Shown: positions 30,191 through 41,315, counted from the first letter of the stretch. The stretch is 64,000 nt of DNA from Dreissena polymorpha (GCF_020536995.1 NC_068357.1:64651221-64715220); one strand, 5' to 3'. A program made the numbers and translations. Notes: generated by a model from the letters alone, not told the origin.

Positions 30191-31080
30191 AAAAATGCTC
30201 ATAACTTCTATGTCCCTTGAGATGTAACTTTCATATTTGGTATGCATGTGTATATGGACAAGGCCTTTCAATACGCACACAATTTTTTACCCCTGTGACT
30301 TGACCTTGAACTTAGGGTCCGCGTTAAGGTTTTGAAATCTGCGTTTAGGTTTCGAAAAATGCTCATAACTTCTATGTCCCTTGAGATATAACCTTCATAT
30401 TTGGTATGCATGTGTATATGGACAAGGCCTTTCCATACGCACACAATTTTTTACCCCTGTGACCTTGAACTTAGGGTCCGCGTTTAGGTTTCGAAATCTG
30501 CGTTTAGGTTTCGAAAAATGCTCATAACTTCTATGTCCCTTGAGATATAACCTTCATATTTGGTATGCATGTGTATATGGACAAGGCCTTTCCATACGAA
30601 CACATTTTTGTTTTATCCCTGTGACCTTGACCTTGAACTTAGGGTCCGCGTTTTGGTTTCGAAATCTGCGTTTAGGTTTCGAAAAATGCTCATAACTTCT
30701 ATGTCCCTTGAGATATAACCTTCATATTTGGTATACATGTGTATATGGACAATGCCTTTCCATACGCACAAAATATTTTACCCCTGTGACCTTGACCTTG
30801 AAGTTAGGGTCCGCGTTTTGGTTTCGAAATCTGCGTTTAGGTTTTGAAAAATGCTCATTACTCCTATGTCCCTTGAGATATAACCTTCATATTTGGTATG
30901 CATGTGTATACGGACAAGGCCTTTCCATACGCACACAAATTTTGACCCCTGTGACCTTGACCTTGAACTTAGGGTCCGCGTTTAGGTTTCGAAATCTGTG
31001 TTTAGGTTTCGAAAAAAGCTCATAACTTCTATCAAGCGTTTATAGGTGGCATAAGTCATCATATGGTGACAGCTCTTGTT
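30188..31080 (+). repeat. ~163-bp tandem array ending in a GTCA hairpin and CTCTTGTT
   Basis: Five full units and one partial unit repeat AAAAATGCTCATAACTTCTA, TATGTCCCTTGAGATATAAC, GGTATGCATGTGTATATGGA, GTGACCTTGACCTTGAACTT and GTCCGCGTTTAGGTTTCG. After the last partial unit come GGTGGCATAAGTCATCATAT and a GTCA...TGAC hairpin, then AGCTCTTGTT. Open frames inside it are repeat artefacts. Confidence 0.85.
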
Positions 31081-31424
31081 TTTATATTGTATTTCATCTG
31101 TGCATGAAATGCGTGTTTTACAATTTGAAAATTGATTGAATCGATGTTTTCATCACTTTTTTTTTTGCAATATTGATTCGTTTTTTAACATTTAGCATGC
31201 TTTTGACTTTAATTTTCGATTGTTTGTAATTGTTAATCTAATAGTATCTAGTCATCTCTAATTAAACATTTAGAATCAATAGCTTTACTTTTTATAATTC
31301 AATCGATGTTCTACAACGTCTTGAATAAACAACTAAAAGGAGGAGTGATCGAATGACGTTTATCGTTTAATTATTATTGTATAAAGTGCTTAGTTTCTTA
31401 ACCAAGTAAAATGTTCTTTTGTAG

Positions 31425-31634
31425 CATCGAATTTGGAGACAATGAAGTTAATTTTATAATAAAAGCAGAAGACGAACTTACTTGAGAAGATTAGCAATGT
31501 CCCTGAAGACATTTTCCCGCCGTTAGAATACGTGTTCAAATCAAATGCATTCAAACTTGTTGAGGATGTTACACAGACGATTTTAGCGTTCATTAAAAAA
31601 CGCTATAGTGCGGAGCTGACTACATACAAGCCCG
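31425..31634 (+). pseudogene. P450 gene A, first visible exon, with 4-bp duplication
   Basis: The acceptor is TTCTTTTGTAG and the donor is CCCG|GTAAAT. The first part reads IEFGDNEVNFIIKAEDEL, then ACTTACTT (31476-31483) adds four bases. The rest reads LEKISNVPEDIFPPLEYVFK in another frame, with an in-frame TGA at 31483-31485. Removing one ACTT would restore a clan-2 P450 exon whose start phase matches the end of gene B exon 5. It is either a true lesion or a sequencing/assembly error. Confidence 0.7.
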
Positions 31635-31775
31635 GTAAATATCCGTTGAAGCACAATATTAAACATGCTAGCACTTCACATGTATGAATGAACTTTTAGT
31701 CTACAACAAATTTAATTGATGTTCTCCGGAATTGCCGCACCTTAAATTCGTTATATAAAATAAATATTTTGTTTT

Positions 31776-33957
31776 GTTTAGCTCACCTGAGCACAACGTG
31801 CTCATGGTGAGCTTTTGTGATCGCCTTTTGTCCGTCGTCCGTCGTGCGTCGTCCGTCGTTAACATTTGCCTTGTGAACACTCCAGAGGCCACTTTTATCG
31901 TCTGATCTTCATGAAACTTGGTCAGAACGTTTGTCCCATTGATACCTCGACTGAGTTCGAAACTGGGTTATGCTGGGTCAAAAACAAGGTCACTAGGTCA
32001 AAAAAAGACAAACCATGTGAACACTGTAGAAGTCACATTTGATGCCTAATCTTCATGTAACTTTGTCAAAATGTTTGTCTAAATGATATGTTGGTTGAGT
32101 TCAAAAATGATTCCGGTCCCTTCAAAAACATGGCCGTCAGGGGGCGGGGCAGTATTCCTTATATGGCTATAAAAAAAAACCTTGTGAACACTCTAGAAGT
32201 CACAATTGTTGCCCAATCATCATGAAACTTGTTCATATCATTGGTTTCATTGATATCTCGGACGAATCTGAAAATGGTCCAGATCGGAGAAAATACATGG
32301 CCGCTAGGGGGCGGGGCAGTTTTCTCTATATGTATATAGTGAAAACATGTGAACACTCTAGAAGTCACATTTTTGGTCCAATCTTCATGAAATTTGGTCA
32401 GAACATGTGTTTTCTGGATATGACGGTTGAGTTCGAAAATGGTTCGGATCAGTAAAAAAACATGGCCTTCAGGGGGGTCATTTTCCTTTTATTTTTATAG
32501 TAAAAAAGCTTGTGAACACTATAGAAGTCACATTTTTTGCCTTATCATCATTATTTTTTTCTAAACATCAATTTTATAGATATCTCGGACGAGTTCGAAA
32601 ATGGTCATGATTGGTGGAAAAACATGGCCGCCAGGGGTTGGGGCAGTTTTCTCTATATGTATATAGTGAAAACATGTGAACAGTATAGTTGTGATAAGCC
32701 ATAATGTTAAAGAAAGATAACCTGTACATACTTCTTAATAGTTAACTAATAGTTAACTCCCTTGTTTAAACCTGGGACTTCTTTCATAAAATGTGGTGTA
32801 TATAAAGACAGTAGTTTGCATGCAATTTAATAAACCTATGTCATAAAATAACTGTACATGTACGTATGCACTGTAGAGCCTTATCTTTGATCTTTACTGA
32901 TAAGCCAAGTTAACCTACTGTGTTTTGGTGTATTTAGTAGACTACTGTGCTATGAAACTGTTTCCATGGCAACCTTGTTATTTGGCATTTTTTAAATTAG
33001 AAAGACTCTTTTGACTGAAATAAATTTTGTAAATTCTTCTTATTTTTTACATTTGAGTCACTGGAGTTTTCCACTCTTTATAAATTGTGTTCTTTAGATT
33101 AAGTTAGACTTATTTTATAAACTAAATTTTTGAAGCAACTTCTAGATTAACAGTAACTAATATTTATATCAGGTTTTTTTTTGACAGATTGTGAACTTCT
33201 TTTTACATTCATTAAGGTATTTGCTGTATTTGTTCATTTTTAACGATGCATAAATTCTTTAGACTAAAGTTAGTTATTTTCATTAAAGCTGCTTTGGTTT
33301 TCACTTATAGATTAATTCTTTGAGTGTATTCAGGCGTATCTGACTGGACGCCTTTAGTTAATTGAATTACAACCAGTAAGTGTGTTAGAAATAAGCGTTC
33401 TTTAATTAGACTCGATAAATATGTCCGTGTTACATAAGTGCTCACAAAGTTACATAACTCGTAACCGTCCCATGACCGGTTCACTTGCGTAAACGAACAA
33501 GACCGCACTACCACAGTTGTTTATAGTAAAACATTGTGAATACTTTTAGTCACATTTTTAGTTCAATCTGAATGACACTTGCTGATCTTCACACATGGTG
33601 ACAATCTTTATGAGCATAATATTATTTGCTCATGGTGACCTTTTGTGATCACCTTTTGTCAATTGTCTGTCTTTCGTTGTGCGTCATGAATATTTGCCTT
33701 GTTGACACTGTAGAGGCCACATTTAATGTTGGATCTTCATGAAACTTTGTCAGAAGATTTGTAACAATAATATATTGGACGAGTTCAAAAATGGTTCCAG
33801 TCTTTTGAAAAACATTTCCGCCATGGGGCCATTTGTTGTTCGTTCTTCATGAAACTTGGTTAGAACATTTGTTCTATTGATATCTTGGGCTGCAAAGAAC
33901 AGGCCATTTCTTTTTATCTCAGGTGAGCGACTTTGGGCTTTTCAGGCCCTCTTGTTT
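31776..33957 (+). mobile_element. AGCTCACCTGAG...GCCCTCTTGTT repeat element in P450 A intron
   Basis: It starts TTTAGCTCACCTGAGCAC with a partner ATGGTGAGC forming a 5' hairpin. It has several ~175-bp degenerate units (CATGAAACTTGGTCAGAACG, AACATGGCCGCCAGGGG, AGTCACATTT). It ends CAGGTGAGCGACTTTGGG, hairpin GGGC-TTTTCAG-GCCC, then TCTTGTT. About 840 bp of unrelated sequence (32690-33525) appears inserted between units. The same family is at 50335-52675. Confidence 0.75.
32690..33525. other. Non-repeat insertion inside the AGCTCACCTGAG element
   Basis: The tandem-unit pattern stops after AACATGTGAACAGTATAG and resumes at TTTATAGTAAAACATTGTG. The ~840 bp between has no coding exon. Its edges (TTGTGATAAGCC and CACTACCACAG) are weakly inverted, so it may be another transposon. 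I could not certify a target duplication. Confidence 0.4.
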
Positions 33958-34191
33958 ATTTCCATTACAGTTTCCATTTAGCTGTTGTCTAATTTTTTTA
34001 AGCAGGGCTGTTATTTTGCAATTCAATTGGTTAATATTACGGCCTTACGTATTTTACGAACTGAACTGTTAATGTTTCGTTAAACAGTTAATGGGACAAA
34101 ATTGCAATATCAAATAAATTGACTGCTTTTTGCAGAAATATCCAAGCAATAACTTGTATTATTGTGCGCCTTAAGATCGTCATATTTTTAT

Positions 34192-34226
34192 GCCCTATTC
34201 GAAGAAGAGCGGGTATATTGTTTTCT

Positions 34227-34257
<31 letters not shown>

Positions 34258-34510
34258 CGTCCGTCCGTCATGCTGTCCGTAGACCAGTTCGTTTCCGATC
34301 AATAACTTGTGAAATGTTTGACCAATTGGCTTGATACTTCCCATGTGCATTAGTCTTTGCCTGTAGATGACCCTTATTGAAATTGTGGTCACTCGGTCAA
34401 AGGTCAAGGTCACTGTCACGCTTAGAGTGAAAATTGTTTCCTATCAATAACCTGTCAACCTGTCAACGAATTAACCGATTGGTTTGATACTTAACAATTT
34501 TTTTTATATA
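34192..34510 (+). repeat. TATGCCC...TCGAAGAAGAG repeat element, partial
   Basis: It begins TTTTTATGCCCTATTCGAAG and AGAGCGGGTATATTG, which can form a 5' hairpin, followed by a (CTGT)n(CCGT)n run at 34226-34272. It has one and a half units with AATAACTTGTGAAATGTTTG and GGTCAAAGGTCAAGGTCACT. The same family provides the array inserted at 51229-52550. Confidence 0.7.
34226..34272. repeat. (CTGT)n-(CCGT)n microsatellite
   Basis: This is a run of CTGT units that grades into CCGT units. It belongs to the surrounding repeat element, which carries the same tract at other loci. Confidence 0.9.
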
Positions 34511-34833
34511 ATTTGTACCAATCATAAGACCTGTTTGATGATTTGATATTTTATGCGAAAGAACAATATATTATGCACAATAGCGCTTGAAGTATGAGTG
34601 CGATGCTTCTAAATGTTTTTATATTTTTATAAATGATCTGAAAATGAAAATTAAACGTGTCTTTCGCCAATCTTCGCTCGGGAGATTAACCCATTTATGC
34701 CTAGTGGACTCTTCCATCCTTCTTAATTGGATCAATTTATTTCCAAAATTAGGGATGTCTAGTATATTTATTTCTTTATATAGAATATTTCTTACAAAAA
34801 TTCCTTTAAGCATGTATAAAACCTATATTATAG

Positions 34834-34962
34834 GTGTACAACGCCACCTAGCGGACCATCTGATTCTCGCTCGCCAGGAGGCGGAGAAGGAAGAGGATCC
34901 GGAAGTGCTGGCGTCCCTAACCGAGACTCATATCACACAGACGCTTGCTGATATTTTCTTCG
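34834..34962 (+). CDS. P450 gene A exon (helix H to start of helix I)
   Basis: The acceptor is ATTATAG and the donor is GTAATTG. It encodes VQRHLADHLILARQEAEKEE and DPEVLASLTETHITQTLADI then FF, with a final base that joins the next exon as Ala. The HLxDxLIxARxEAE pattern and the LTxTHI/QTLADIFFAG run into helix I are typical of CYP17-like and CYP1-like proteins. Confidence 0.85.
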
Positions 34963-34983
34963 GTAATTGTAAAAAATGTGTTT

Positions 34984-35283
34984 TTTAGCTCGGCTGTTTT
35001 CGGAGAAAACCTGAGGTATTGTCATAGCCAGCTCGTCGTCCGCCGTGCGGCGTCCGGCGTCTGTCGTCCGCGTCGTGCTAAAACCTTAACATTGGTTCTA
35101 AATCAAAGTGCTTCCAAATACAACTTTGAAACTTCATATGTAGTTGCAACTTGATGAGTTCTACACGCCACACCCATTTTAGGGTCACTAGGTCAAAGGT
35201 CAAGGTCACTTCTGACAACCTTTCATTTATTCAAAACTGCACACACAACCGAGCGTTGGCACCCTCTATTCGTCGCTCTTGTT
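34984..35283 (+). mobile_element. AGCTCGGCTG...CGCTCTTGTT repeat element, P450 A intron
   Basis: It starts TTTTTTAGCTCGGCTGTTTT right after the splice donor of the preceding exon. It contains AAACCTTAACATTGGTTCTA and one GGTCAAAGGTCAAGGTCACT block, and ends TTGGCACCCTCTATTCGTCG then CTCTTGTT. It is the same family as 13111-13677 (inverted) and 42208-42485. Confidence 0.78.
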
Positions 35284-35394
35284 TCGGTCATATAGTACTT
35301 CTGCGCCTGAGGCTACATTAAATAAAGAATTGCATCTTTCTTATCAAAATTTTAAATATATGAGTTCACAGACTAAACATGTGAAGACTAGTTA

Positions 35395-35582
35395 TTTAAA
35401 GTCTCTATAACGCTCAAAATCAACAAAAATTTCGTTAAGTATTTCGTAAAATAAATTTAAGACCTAAACCATCAGTGTTCCTTATAGCCATAGCCACACT
35501 TTCAACGCTAGATGTGGTATGATTACATAGATTTTTGTAGATACACAATGCTCGTTTTTATTTATTTGTGACCACTACAAGA
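35395..35582 (+). repeat. Left arm of a split fold-back element
   Basis: AAGTCTCTATAACGCTCAAA, AACGCTAGATGTGGTATG and TTTATTTGTGACCAC match the left arm and centre of the element at 10690-11120. The copy stops at GTGACCAC. The matching right half resumes at 37727 after 2.1 kb. Confidence 0.75.
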
Positions 35583-36019
35583 TAAGTATTGATTTAAAGC
35601 ATCAAAGGGCGTCGGGAATTTCAGTGTAAAAGGCACTCAATGAAGTTACATTAAACGATTTCTTTTCTACTGTAAATATTAAAATATTGGCCGATTATTT
35701 TAAACAAAAAAGAAAAAGATACTGGTACAACCATTATCTATAATTTTGTGTTATAACTCCCAAATAACCATTATTTATGATGTTGTGTTATAACACCCAA
35801 ATAACCATTATCTATGATTTTGTGTTGTAACCCCCAAATATTTCATAGTTCATTTTATTTACATTGGTTTCCTTTTTGTTACTGGCATCCGTGTGCAGTT
35901 TTCATTAATGGAACAGAACTGTGTGAGTTTTAAAAAATCTGCTTCATCTTGTAAGCGTTATTTCATATTTTTCTCAACTTCAAGGGAAGATGATTCTGAA
36001 CTTATTCTTACGTTGCTCA

Positions 36020-36640
36020 TTTACGATAGGGGTTGAGTACTCATTGATATGAAAACACTGTAAAAGTTTGAAAAAAAAATGAATGAAAACTGTAAATTGC
36101 ATAAAGAAGCTGCATTTCACAATACTTTGAAATTCAGTAAAAGATCATAATATATTTATTGCTCCGATATTCATCATTTTCAATAGGGTTCGAGTATTAC
36201 TGATATAAAAACACTTAACAAGTTTGGAAAGATTCAGACGAAAGTTGTGAAATCTTTCAACAAGTGGAAATTGTTTATTTTGTCAAATTTAATAGAAACA
36301 AATTTTGGACTTATTGTCCCGATGTTTCTCATTTTAAATGAGGTAAAAATGCTCATTGATATAAAGACACTGTAAGTTTGGAAAAAATCTGATGAAAAAT
36401 GTTGACATAATCACATATCCAAGCAGTTTTTCACTTTTATTTTTAAATTCAAAGAGACATAATTCTGGACTTATGGTCCGATATTGCTCATATAGAGTTT
36501 GGGTTGGGTCCTCATTGATAAAAAAACCTGTGCAAGTTTGGGAACAATCGAATGAAAATTTTGGACTTCGAACAAAGATTTCAAAATTTCTCAAATTCTG
36601 AGGAAGATAACTATGGACGTAATGTTCAGATAATGCTAAA
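36020..36640. repeat. Degenerate ~150-bp tandem repeat
   Basis: About four units share GGTTGAGTACTCATTGATAT, AAAACACTGTAAAAGTTTG and a GAATGAAAA... block with heavy drift. It reads as an old satellite-like or repeat-element interior. It is non-coding. Confidence 0.5.
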
Positions 36641-36661
36641 GGGTCCATACCACCTGGATAG

Positions 36662-36843
36662 TAATACGTGTCGCGCTTCGCGCTCTATATGTGGTTCTTA
36701 AAAAAAAAACTCCGAGGAGTGCTTGACTCTAGGGAAACGGGTTGCTGGGACACAGCTCCTCCTTGATAAGCGGCTGCTTCCTTTATCGCAACTCATTGTT
36801 ACATTCAATAATACGTGTCGCGCTTCGTGCTCTATATGTGGTA
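36662..36843. repeat. 34-bp direct repeats 147 bp apart
   Basis: AATACGTGTCGCGCTTCGCG then CTCTATATGTGGT occurs at about 36662 and again at 36809 with one change. The unit includes a GCGCTTCGCGC palindrome. It may be the ends of a small insertion, but no inverted ends are visible. Confidence 0.65.
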
Positions 36844-37123
36844 GGGAAAGTACTTAGGGCCTATGATAGACAACCATAAAAATACATGGATAATAGATGT
36901 GTTGTTTGCATTTATTAGTTAATATAAAACACGTGTATTTTTTATAAGATATTTAAGTAATGTACGAAATTTTAATTAACGTTGTCACCACGCGGCATCC
37001 ATTAATTCAAATAAATATGTCCAATTGTAGTAAAATGGATTTTAAAATATCTACTAAAATAAAGCTTTATTATATTTATTAACCTGAATGAAAAAATTGT
37101 CAGCCGCAGAACTGTTCCGTTCT

Positions 37124-37212
37124 TGCCGGAACCCGGGATTGAACCGGGGCCTTTAGATGATTGTTGCGTAAACAACTTCAGTCTAACGCTCTCCCAACTG
37201 AGCTATTGCGGC
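37124..37212 (-). tRNA. tRNA-Phe (GAA)-like gene with a putative 17-nt intron
   Basis: The minus strand reads GCCGCAATAGCTCAGTTGGG, AGAGCGTTAGACTGAAG, then 17 extra bases, then ATCTAAAGGCCCCGG, TTCAATC and CCGGGTTCCGGCA. The D arm, anticodon arm (TTAGA/TCTAA with CTGAAGA loop) and T arm match animal tRNA-Phe. The extra 17 nt fall after position 37, the usual tRNA intron site. The acceptor stem has one C:C mismatch and the variable loop is one base short. TTTTTT follows on the minus strand at 37096-37091. It could be a tRNA-derived pseudogene. Confidence 0.6.
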
Positions 37213-37726
37213 TGACATCATTTATGTACTGCTATTTGGTGAAGTTGTGTATAGCGATCGTTATTATATGTCTATTAATAAACTAATACATGTACGTTTT
37301 CGTACCACTACGCGTTCCACTAAACTTGCTTGCGCGATAGGTCGTCAAATATCGTACTACATTGATTCTCCACTAAATAAGCAAATTAGAAAAAACACAA
37401 AATAAATATATTTTGATTATGTTTTGTTTTGATACAAAACCAGAAAGTTTCGCGTATTTGCCCAGTCCCTGTGATCTTTCCCCTGTGATCAGTTGTGGAT
37501 CAGTTATTAATTAAAACAATTAGCTTTGCATTATTGGCAATAAATGTAGTAATAAATGTAATAGGCACAAATGCAGTAGTTATTTACACTAATTTACGCA
37601 AAAAATCACCACTATGCAAGATATTCTTAAAACAAAAATATATACATTGATCCGTAAAATAACTTCTCCTCCCATAAGCGAAAAAAATGCATGACATACT
37701 AGTCGCCGCTCTCCAGAGCGACGCCA

Positions 37727-37974
37727 ATAAATTCCATGTTAATTTCCTGCGAATATATATATTGATACGACACACGAACACTAAAATGGTACTATGTTAA
37801 GACCATAATAAAAACGAGCATTTTGTATCCACAAACATCTATTTTACCAGACCACATCTGGCGTTGAAATTTCGACAATGGCCATAAGGAACAATGATTT
37901 TTTAATTGTTTAGCTTTATTTTACGAAAAATTGTACGAAATTTTCGTTGATTTTGAGTAGTAATGTTACTTTAA
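37727..37974 (+). repeat. Right arm of a split fold-back element
   Basis: AATAAATTCCATGTTAATTT, ACGACACACGAACAC, GACCACATCTGGCGTTG and TTTTGAGTAGTAATGTTACT match the centre and right arm of the element at 10690-11120, continuing the copy broken off at 35582. Confidence 0.75.
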
Positions 37975-38594
37975 TGTCTTTTATAGAATACCATGTATTT
38001 TATTTACATTTAAAATATTTTGTATATTCTTAATTGGCTCTATTGAATATGCGACATTCAGTAATGATGTGAGTGATGTATCAGTATGTGTGATAATGTT
38101 GATGTAAGAGAGCTGGGGTGCGTCAGTATGGCCGAGGACATAACAACAACCCACTATCCGAGCTAATATGTGTCCCATCACTATAAGCACGACTTGTACT
38201 TGTTTCTCGATATTGTAAACAACGAGAGTTCGATATTATGCTAATCATGTGTCTTTCAACATATTAACTGGAACTTATCTGACAAATTGCAGTTACATGC
38301 CATCCTTCGGCGTATATTGCTTGGCCCCTGTCCGTCGGAAGAACAGTCGGATGGTACGATGGTCAGTCCGTAGATCATTTAAAGTCGGCACCATATTTTG
38401 AGAAATCTTAGACCTACCATCAATATTGGTAGGCATTGTACTTGCGAGGCACTTGTTTTTGTGTTGTTGTTGTGGTTTTTGTTGTTGTTTTTTTTTGGGG
38501 GTGGGGGTGGGGGTGTACATGTTTAACAAAAATCTCTTGTCTCTCTCTCTTTAATTAACTCTCGCATATTTTATACCTTGTATGTACATTACAG

Positions 38595-38699
38595 CTGGTA
38601 TCGACACCTCCCGTTTGACTCTACGTTTTGCAGATCTTCACATGATCGCAAATCCGAAAATACAGCAGAAAGTGCAACAGGAAATTGACCGGGTCGTGG
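38595..38699 (+). CDS. P450 gene A exon (helix I to J)
   Basis: The acceptor is CATTACAG and the donor is GTAGGTT. With the split first codon it encodes AGIDTSRLTLRFADLHMIAN then PKIQQKVQQEIDRVV. AGIDTS is the oxygen-activating A-G-x-D-T-S motif of helix I, and QQKVQQEID is typical of helix J. The central region differs from the usual TTLRWALLY pattern by a few substitutions. Confidence 0.88.
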
Positions 38700-39321
38700 G
38701 TAGGTTATTGTCAACGGAAATCCCTTACACGTGTTGTATTAACAATAAATCAATCAGACTGGTAACGGTGTCAGTTCATTATACGATTGAAACTTGTCTC
38801 AGTATTTGGACTAGTATATCGATGTGCAGAAAACATAAGCTTTTCATGCAACCACAATGTACTGGTAATACACACCACCACAAGTTCAAAGTCACACATA
38901 ATGGTCTTAACATCATGTTGCGTTTGCAGCTTTCCCTGGACTACTTCGTTCTTTTTGGTTCATTTATTGTAGTTTAATATTGGATACAAATTTTAAAATA
39001 TTAAAAATTATTTAAATATTTACTCAATTTACACCACAGTGCAAAAATGTTATTATTACTTGTTGGTTCTTTATTTAAGTCAAGTATTAAATTGCTATGT
39101 CATAAGACATAAGACAAACTTGCGCAACTTAAACACCAATGAATAAACCGTGGTTTTCGCCTTGCAACGGTCAATGCGAAGGATTGTGATGAGATTTACA
39201 AGACAGTATTCAATAATTGAGAACATATATGAATTCTACGTGAAAGATTATTTTAACAACGCTCCATGTAGTTTAGCCCCATACATTGACAGTTTGACAA
39301 CCTTTTGATTAATTGTCACAG

Positions 39322-39456
39322 GGCAAGACCGGCTGCCGTGTCTGAGTGATAGACCGGATCTGGCTTATACAGAGGCTGTTCTGATCGAGAGCATGCGTCT
39401 ATCAACCGTAGCTCCTACAGGAGTCTTCCACAATACCCTTTGTGATACGTCAATAG
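39322..39456 (+). CDS. P450 gene A exon (helix K, ExxR)
   Basis: The acceptor is TTGTCACAG and the donor is GTAAGTG. It encodes QDRLPCLSDRPDLAYTEAVL then IESMRLSTVAPTGVFHNTLC and DTSI. ESMR supplies the invariant ExxR pair of helix K. LSDRPDLxYTEA and PTGVFHxT are characteristic of CYP17/CYP2-type P450s. Confidence 0.9.
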
Positions 39457-40157
39457 GTAAGTGAACACGTCGCTGTGTAGGTGTTTTATCTTAAAGAAAA
39501 TAGTCACTGATGTTTTGTTTCGTTAACGTGTATGTTTTTCGATACTGAACGACGTAATATTTAAATCTTTGTGTTGATGTCAAAGTTGTGATTATCAACA
39601 GAGAAGCCTATACTGCAAACAAAAGCGGAACACTCATGCACATACATTCTGAAATGATCATGGTTCAACCAGTTTCGAAAATTCATTCATAACGTAAAAG
39701 GTTGTTTGTGTATCACAAAATATTTACTTGTTTTAATTTGTTTAAATCAACTTATTTTTCATATCCTATGGTTTTCCGAGGAAACGAAATAACTCCCATG
39801 TCATTATATTATTGGAAGGTATATCATCTGAGGTTTATTCTATATGTCATTGTAAACACAACTCATCGCACAGGCATACTTTATTTAGGATTTGAACAGT
39901 ACATTGGTTTTAAATAAATATAAGGTCATAGCGTAAGTTTCTTTTTTTTGATGAAATAAGCAAATCATGTTGTATTTATGTCGACGCATTTTTTAGTGAA
40001 TAATTATGTTTATACCTCATGTCGATGAAACTTTTTGTGAATATTAAGGGGTAAACTATGAATAGAAATCGTATATATAGAGAGAGAGAGTTGAAGCGCA
40101 CATTTACTGTTCATTAATTTAAATTGCTTATTCGAATACTTGCAATATTTCTTGCAG

Positions 40158-40504
40158 ACGAATATAAGCTGCCCAAGGATACCCCTGTAGTGATAAACCA
40201 CTGGGCGCTGCATCACGACCCAGAGGCATGGGACGACGTCGACGCTTTCATCCCGGAGAGGTTTTTAGACGAAGACGGCAAACTGGGACCGAAACCCAAG
40301 AGCTGGCTACCGTTCTCGACGGGGAAGCGTGTCTGTCTCGGTGAGTTCGTGGCAAAACCGGAACTGCACATTCTATTTGCGTGCCTCATGCAGCGCTACA
40401 CGTGGGGCATGGAAGAGGGCAAGACCCCAGACATCGCACCCATAGCGTCGATCTTTGTTATGTATCCGAAAGAGAAAGATGTCGTCATTAAGAGACGATT
40501 TTGA
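40158..40504 (+). CDS. P450 gene A last exon (PERF, heme loop, stop)
   Basis: The acceptor is TTTCTTGCAG. It encodes EYKLPKDTPVVINHWALHHD, PEAWDDVDAFIPERFLDEDG, LPFSTGKRVCLGEFVAKPEL and ends DVVIKRRF at TGA. FSTGKRVCLGE fits FxxGxRxCxG with the heme-ligand cysteine. All motifs in this exon look functional despite the broken 5' exon, so loss of function must be recent or incomplete. Confidence 0.92.
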
Positions 40505-41052
40505 TGTAAAGGAGCCGCCGTGGCTGAAAACTGGAAAACTTGTTAAATGTTGGTGATTTCATAAATCTGTATTCAGCTTCCATTCAAAGTATCCATTACA
40601 TACCAGACAAGAGCAGATGGTTTTTGTTAAAATGATTGGTTACAATTATAAATATTTTATAACACGTGACATGGCTTTATTTACAAATTGTATGCATTAA
40701 AGACGATGTATCTGTGTATAAGTCTGAATTAACTGTCTGTTCTGTTCTGTTTTTGTTATCACTGCATTTCGGATAATTTAAGATTGTGCGTATCAATATA
40801 GATCGCACGTCTTGCTATAAATGATACGGCATATGAAACACGACCGTATTTATTTATACAGATACACATTTTATGATTTATAATGTCGTTGTTATAATAT
40901 AATTGAAACAACAAACAGGCACTATACCATAAATATAATATAAAGCGTCCAAAAGATCAAGTATACTCATTATTGTATTGTCTTGATTGTAAGAATTTCA
41001 CCTTCACATGTCAGTTATACTAGATGTATGCTTACTAGCGAGTAAAATACAA
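40505..41052. other. 3' flank of P450 gene A
   Basis: No further exon is present. It probably includes the 3' UTR. No certain polyadenylation signal was placed. Confidence 0.4.
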
Positions 41053-41315
41053 ATGAGTCGTGTTCTGAGAAAACTGTGCATAATGCATGTACGTAAAGTG
41101 TCGTCCCAGATTAGCCTGTGCAATCCGCACAGGCTAATCAGGGACGACACTTTTCGCTTTTATGACATTTTTCGTTTGAATGAAGTCTCTTCTTAGCAAA
41201 ATCCAATTTAAGCGGAAAGTGTCGTCTCTGATTAGCCTGTGAGGACTGCACAGGCTAATCTGGGACGACACTTTACGCACATGCAATATGCCAAGTTTTC
41301 TCAGAACGCGACTCA
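41053..41315. mobile_element. Double-hairpin MITE-like repeat, best-preserved copy
   Basis: The outer ends GAGTCGTGTTCTGAGAAAAC and GTTTTCTCAGAACGCGACTC are inverted. Hairpin 1 is AGCCTGTGCAATCCGCACAG; hairpin 2 is AGCCTGTGAGGACTGCACAG. Each is followed by a GGGACGACACTTT arm. The centre reads TTCTTAGCAAAATCCAATTT. This copy is the reference I used for the family. Confidence 0.8.

Larger units (their letters stand above)
31425..40504 (+). pseudogene. Cytochrome P450 (clan 2, CYP17/CYP2-like), 3' half only; gene A
   Basis: Five phase-compatible exons (31425-31634, 34834-34962, 38595-38699, 39322-39456, 40158-40504) encode the C-terminal ~300 residues of a microsomal P450. They hold helix I AGIDTS, the ExxR motif ESMR, IPERF, and the heme loop FSTGKRVCLGE, ending in TGA. 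P450s of this group are ER heme monooxygenases using P450 reductase; CYP17-type members hydroxylate steroids, but the substrate here is unknown. The exons for the membrane anchor and helices A-F, well preserved in gene B at 52.8 kb, are not found between 24 and 31.4 kb. A duplicated ACTT in the first exon breaks the frame. It is probably a 5'-truncated paralogue, or one whose start lies outside what I can recognise. Confidence 0.72.

Noticed and set aside
30708-31025. 105-codon open frame with repeated LHIWYTCVYGQ
   Set aside because: It is a reading of the 163-bp tandem repeat.
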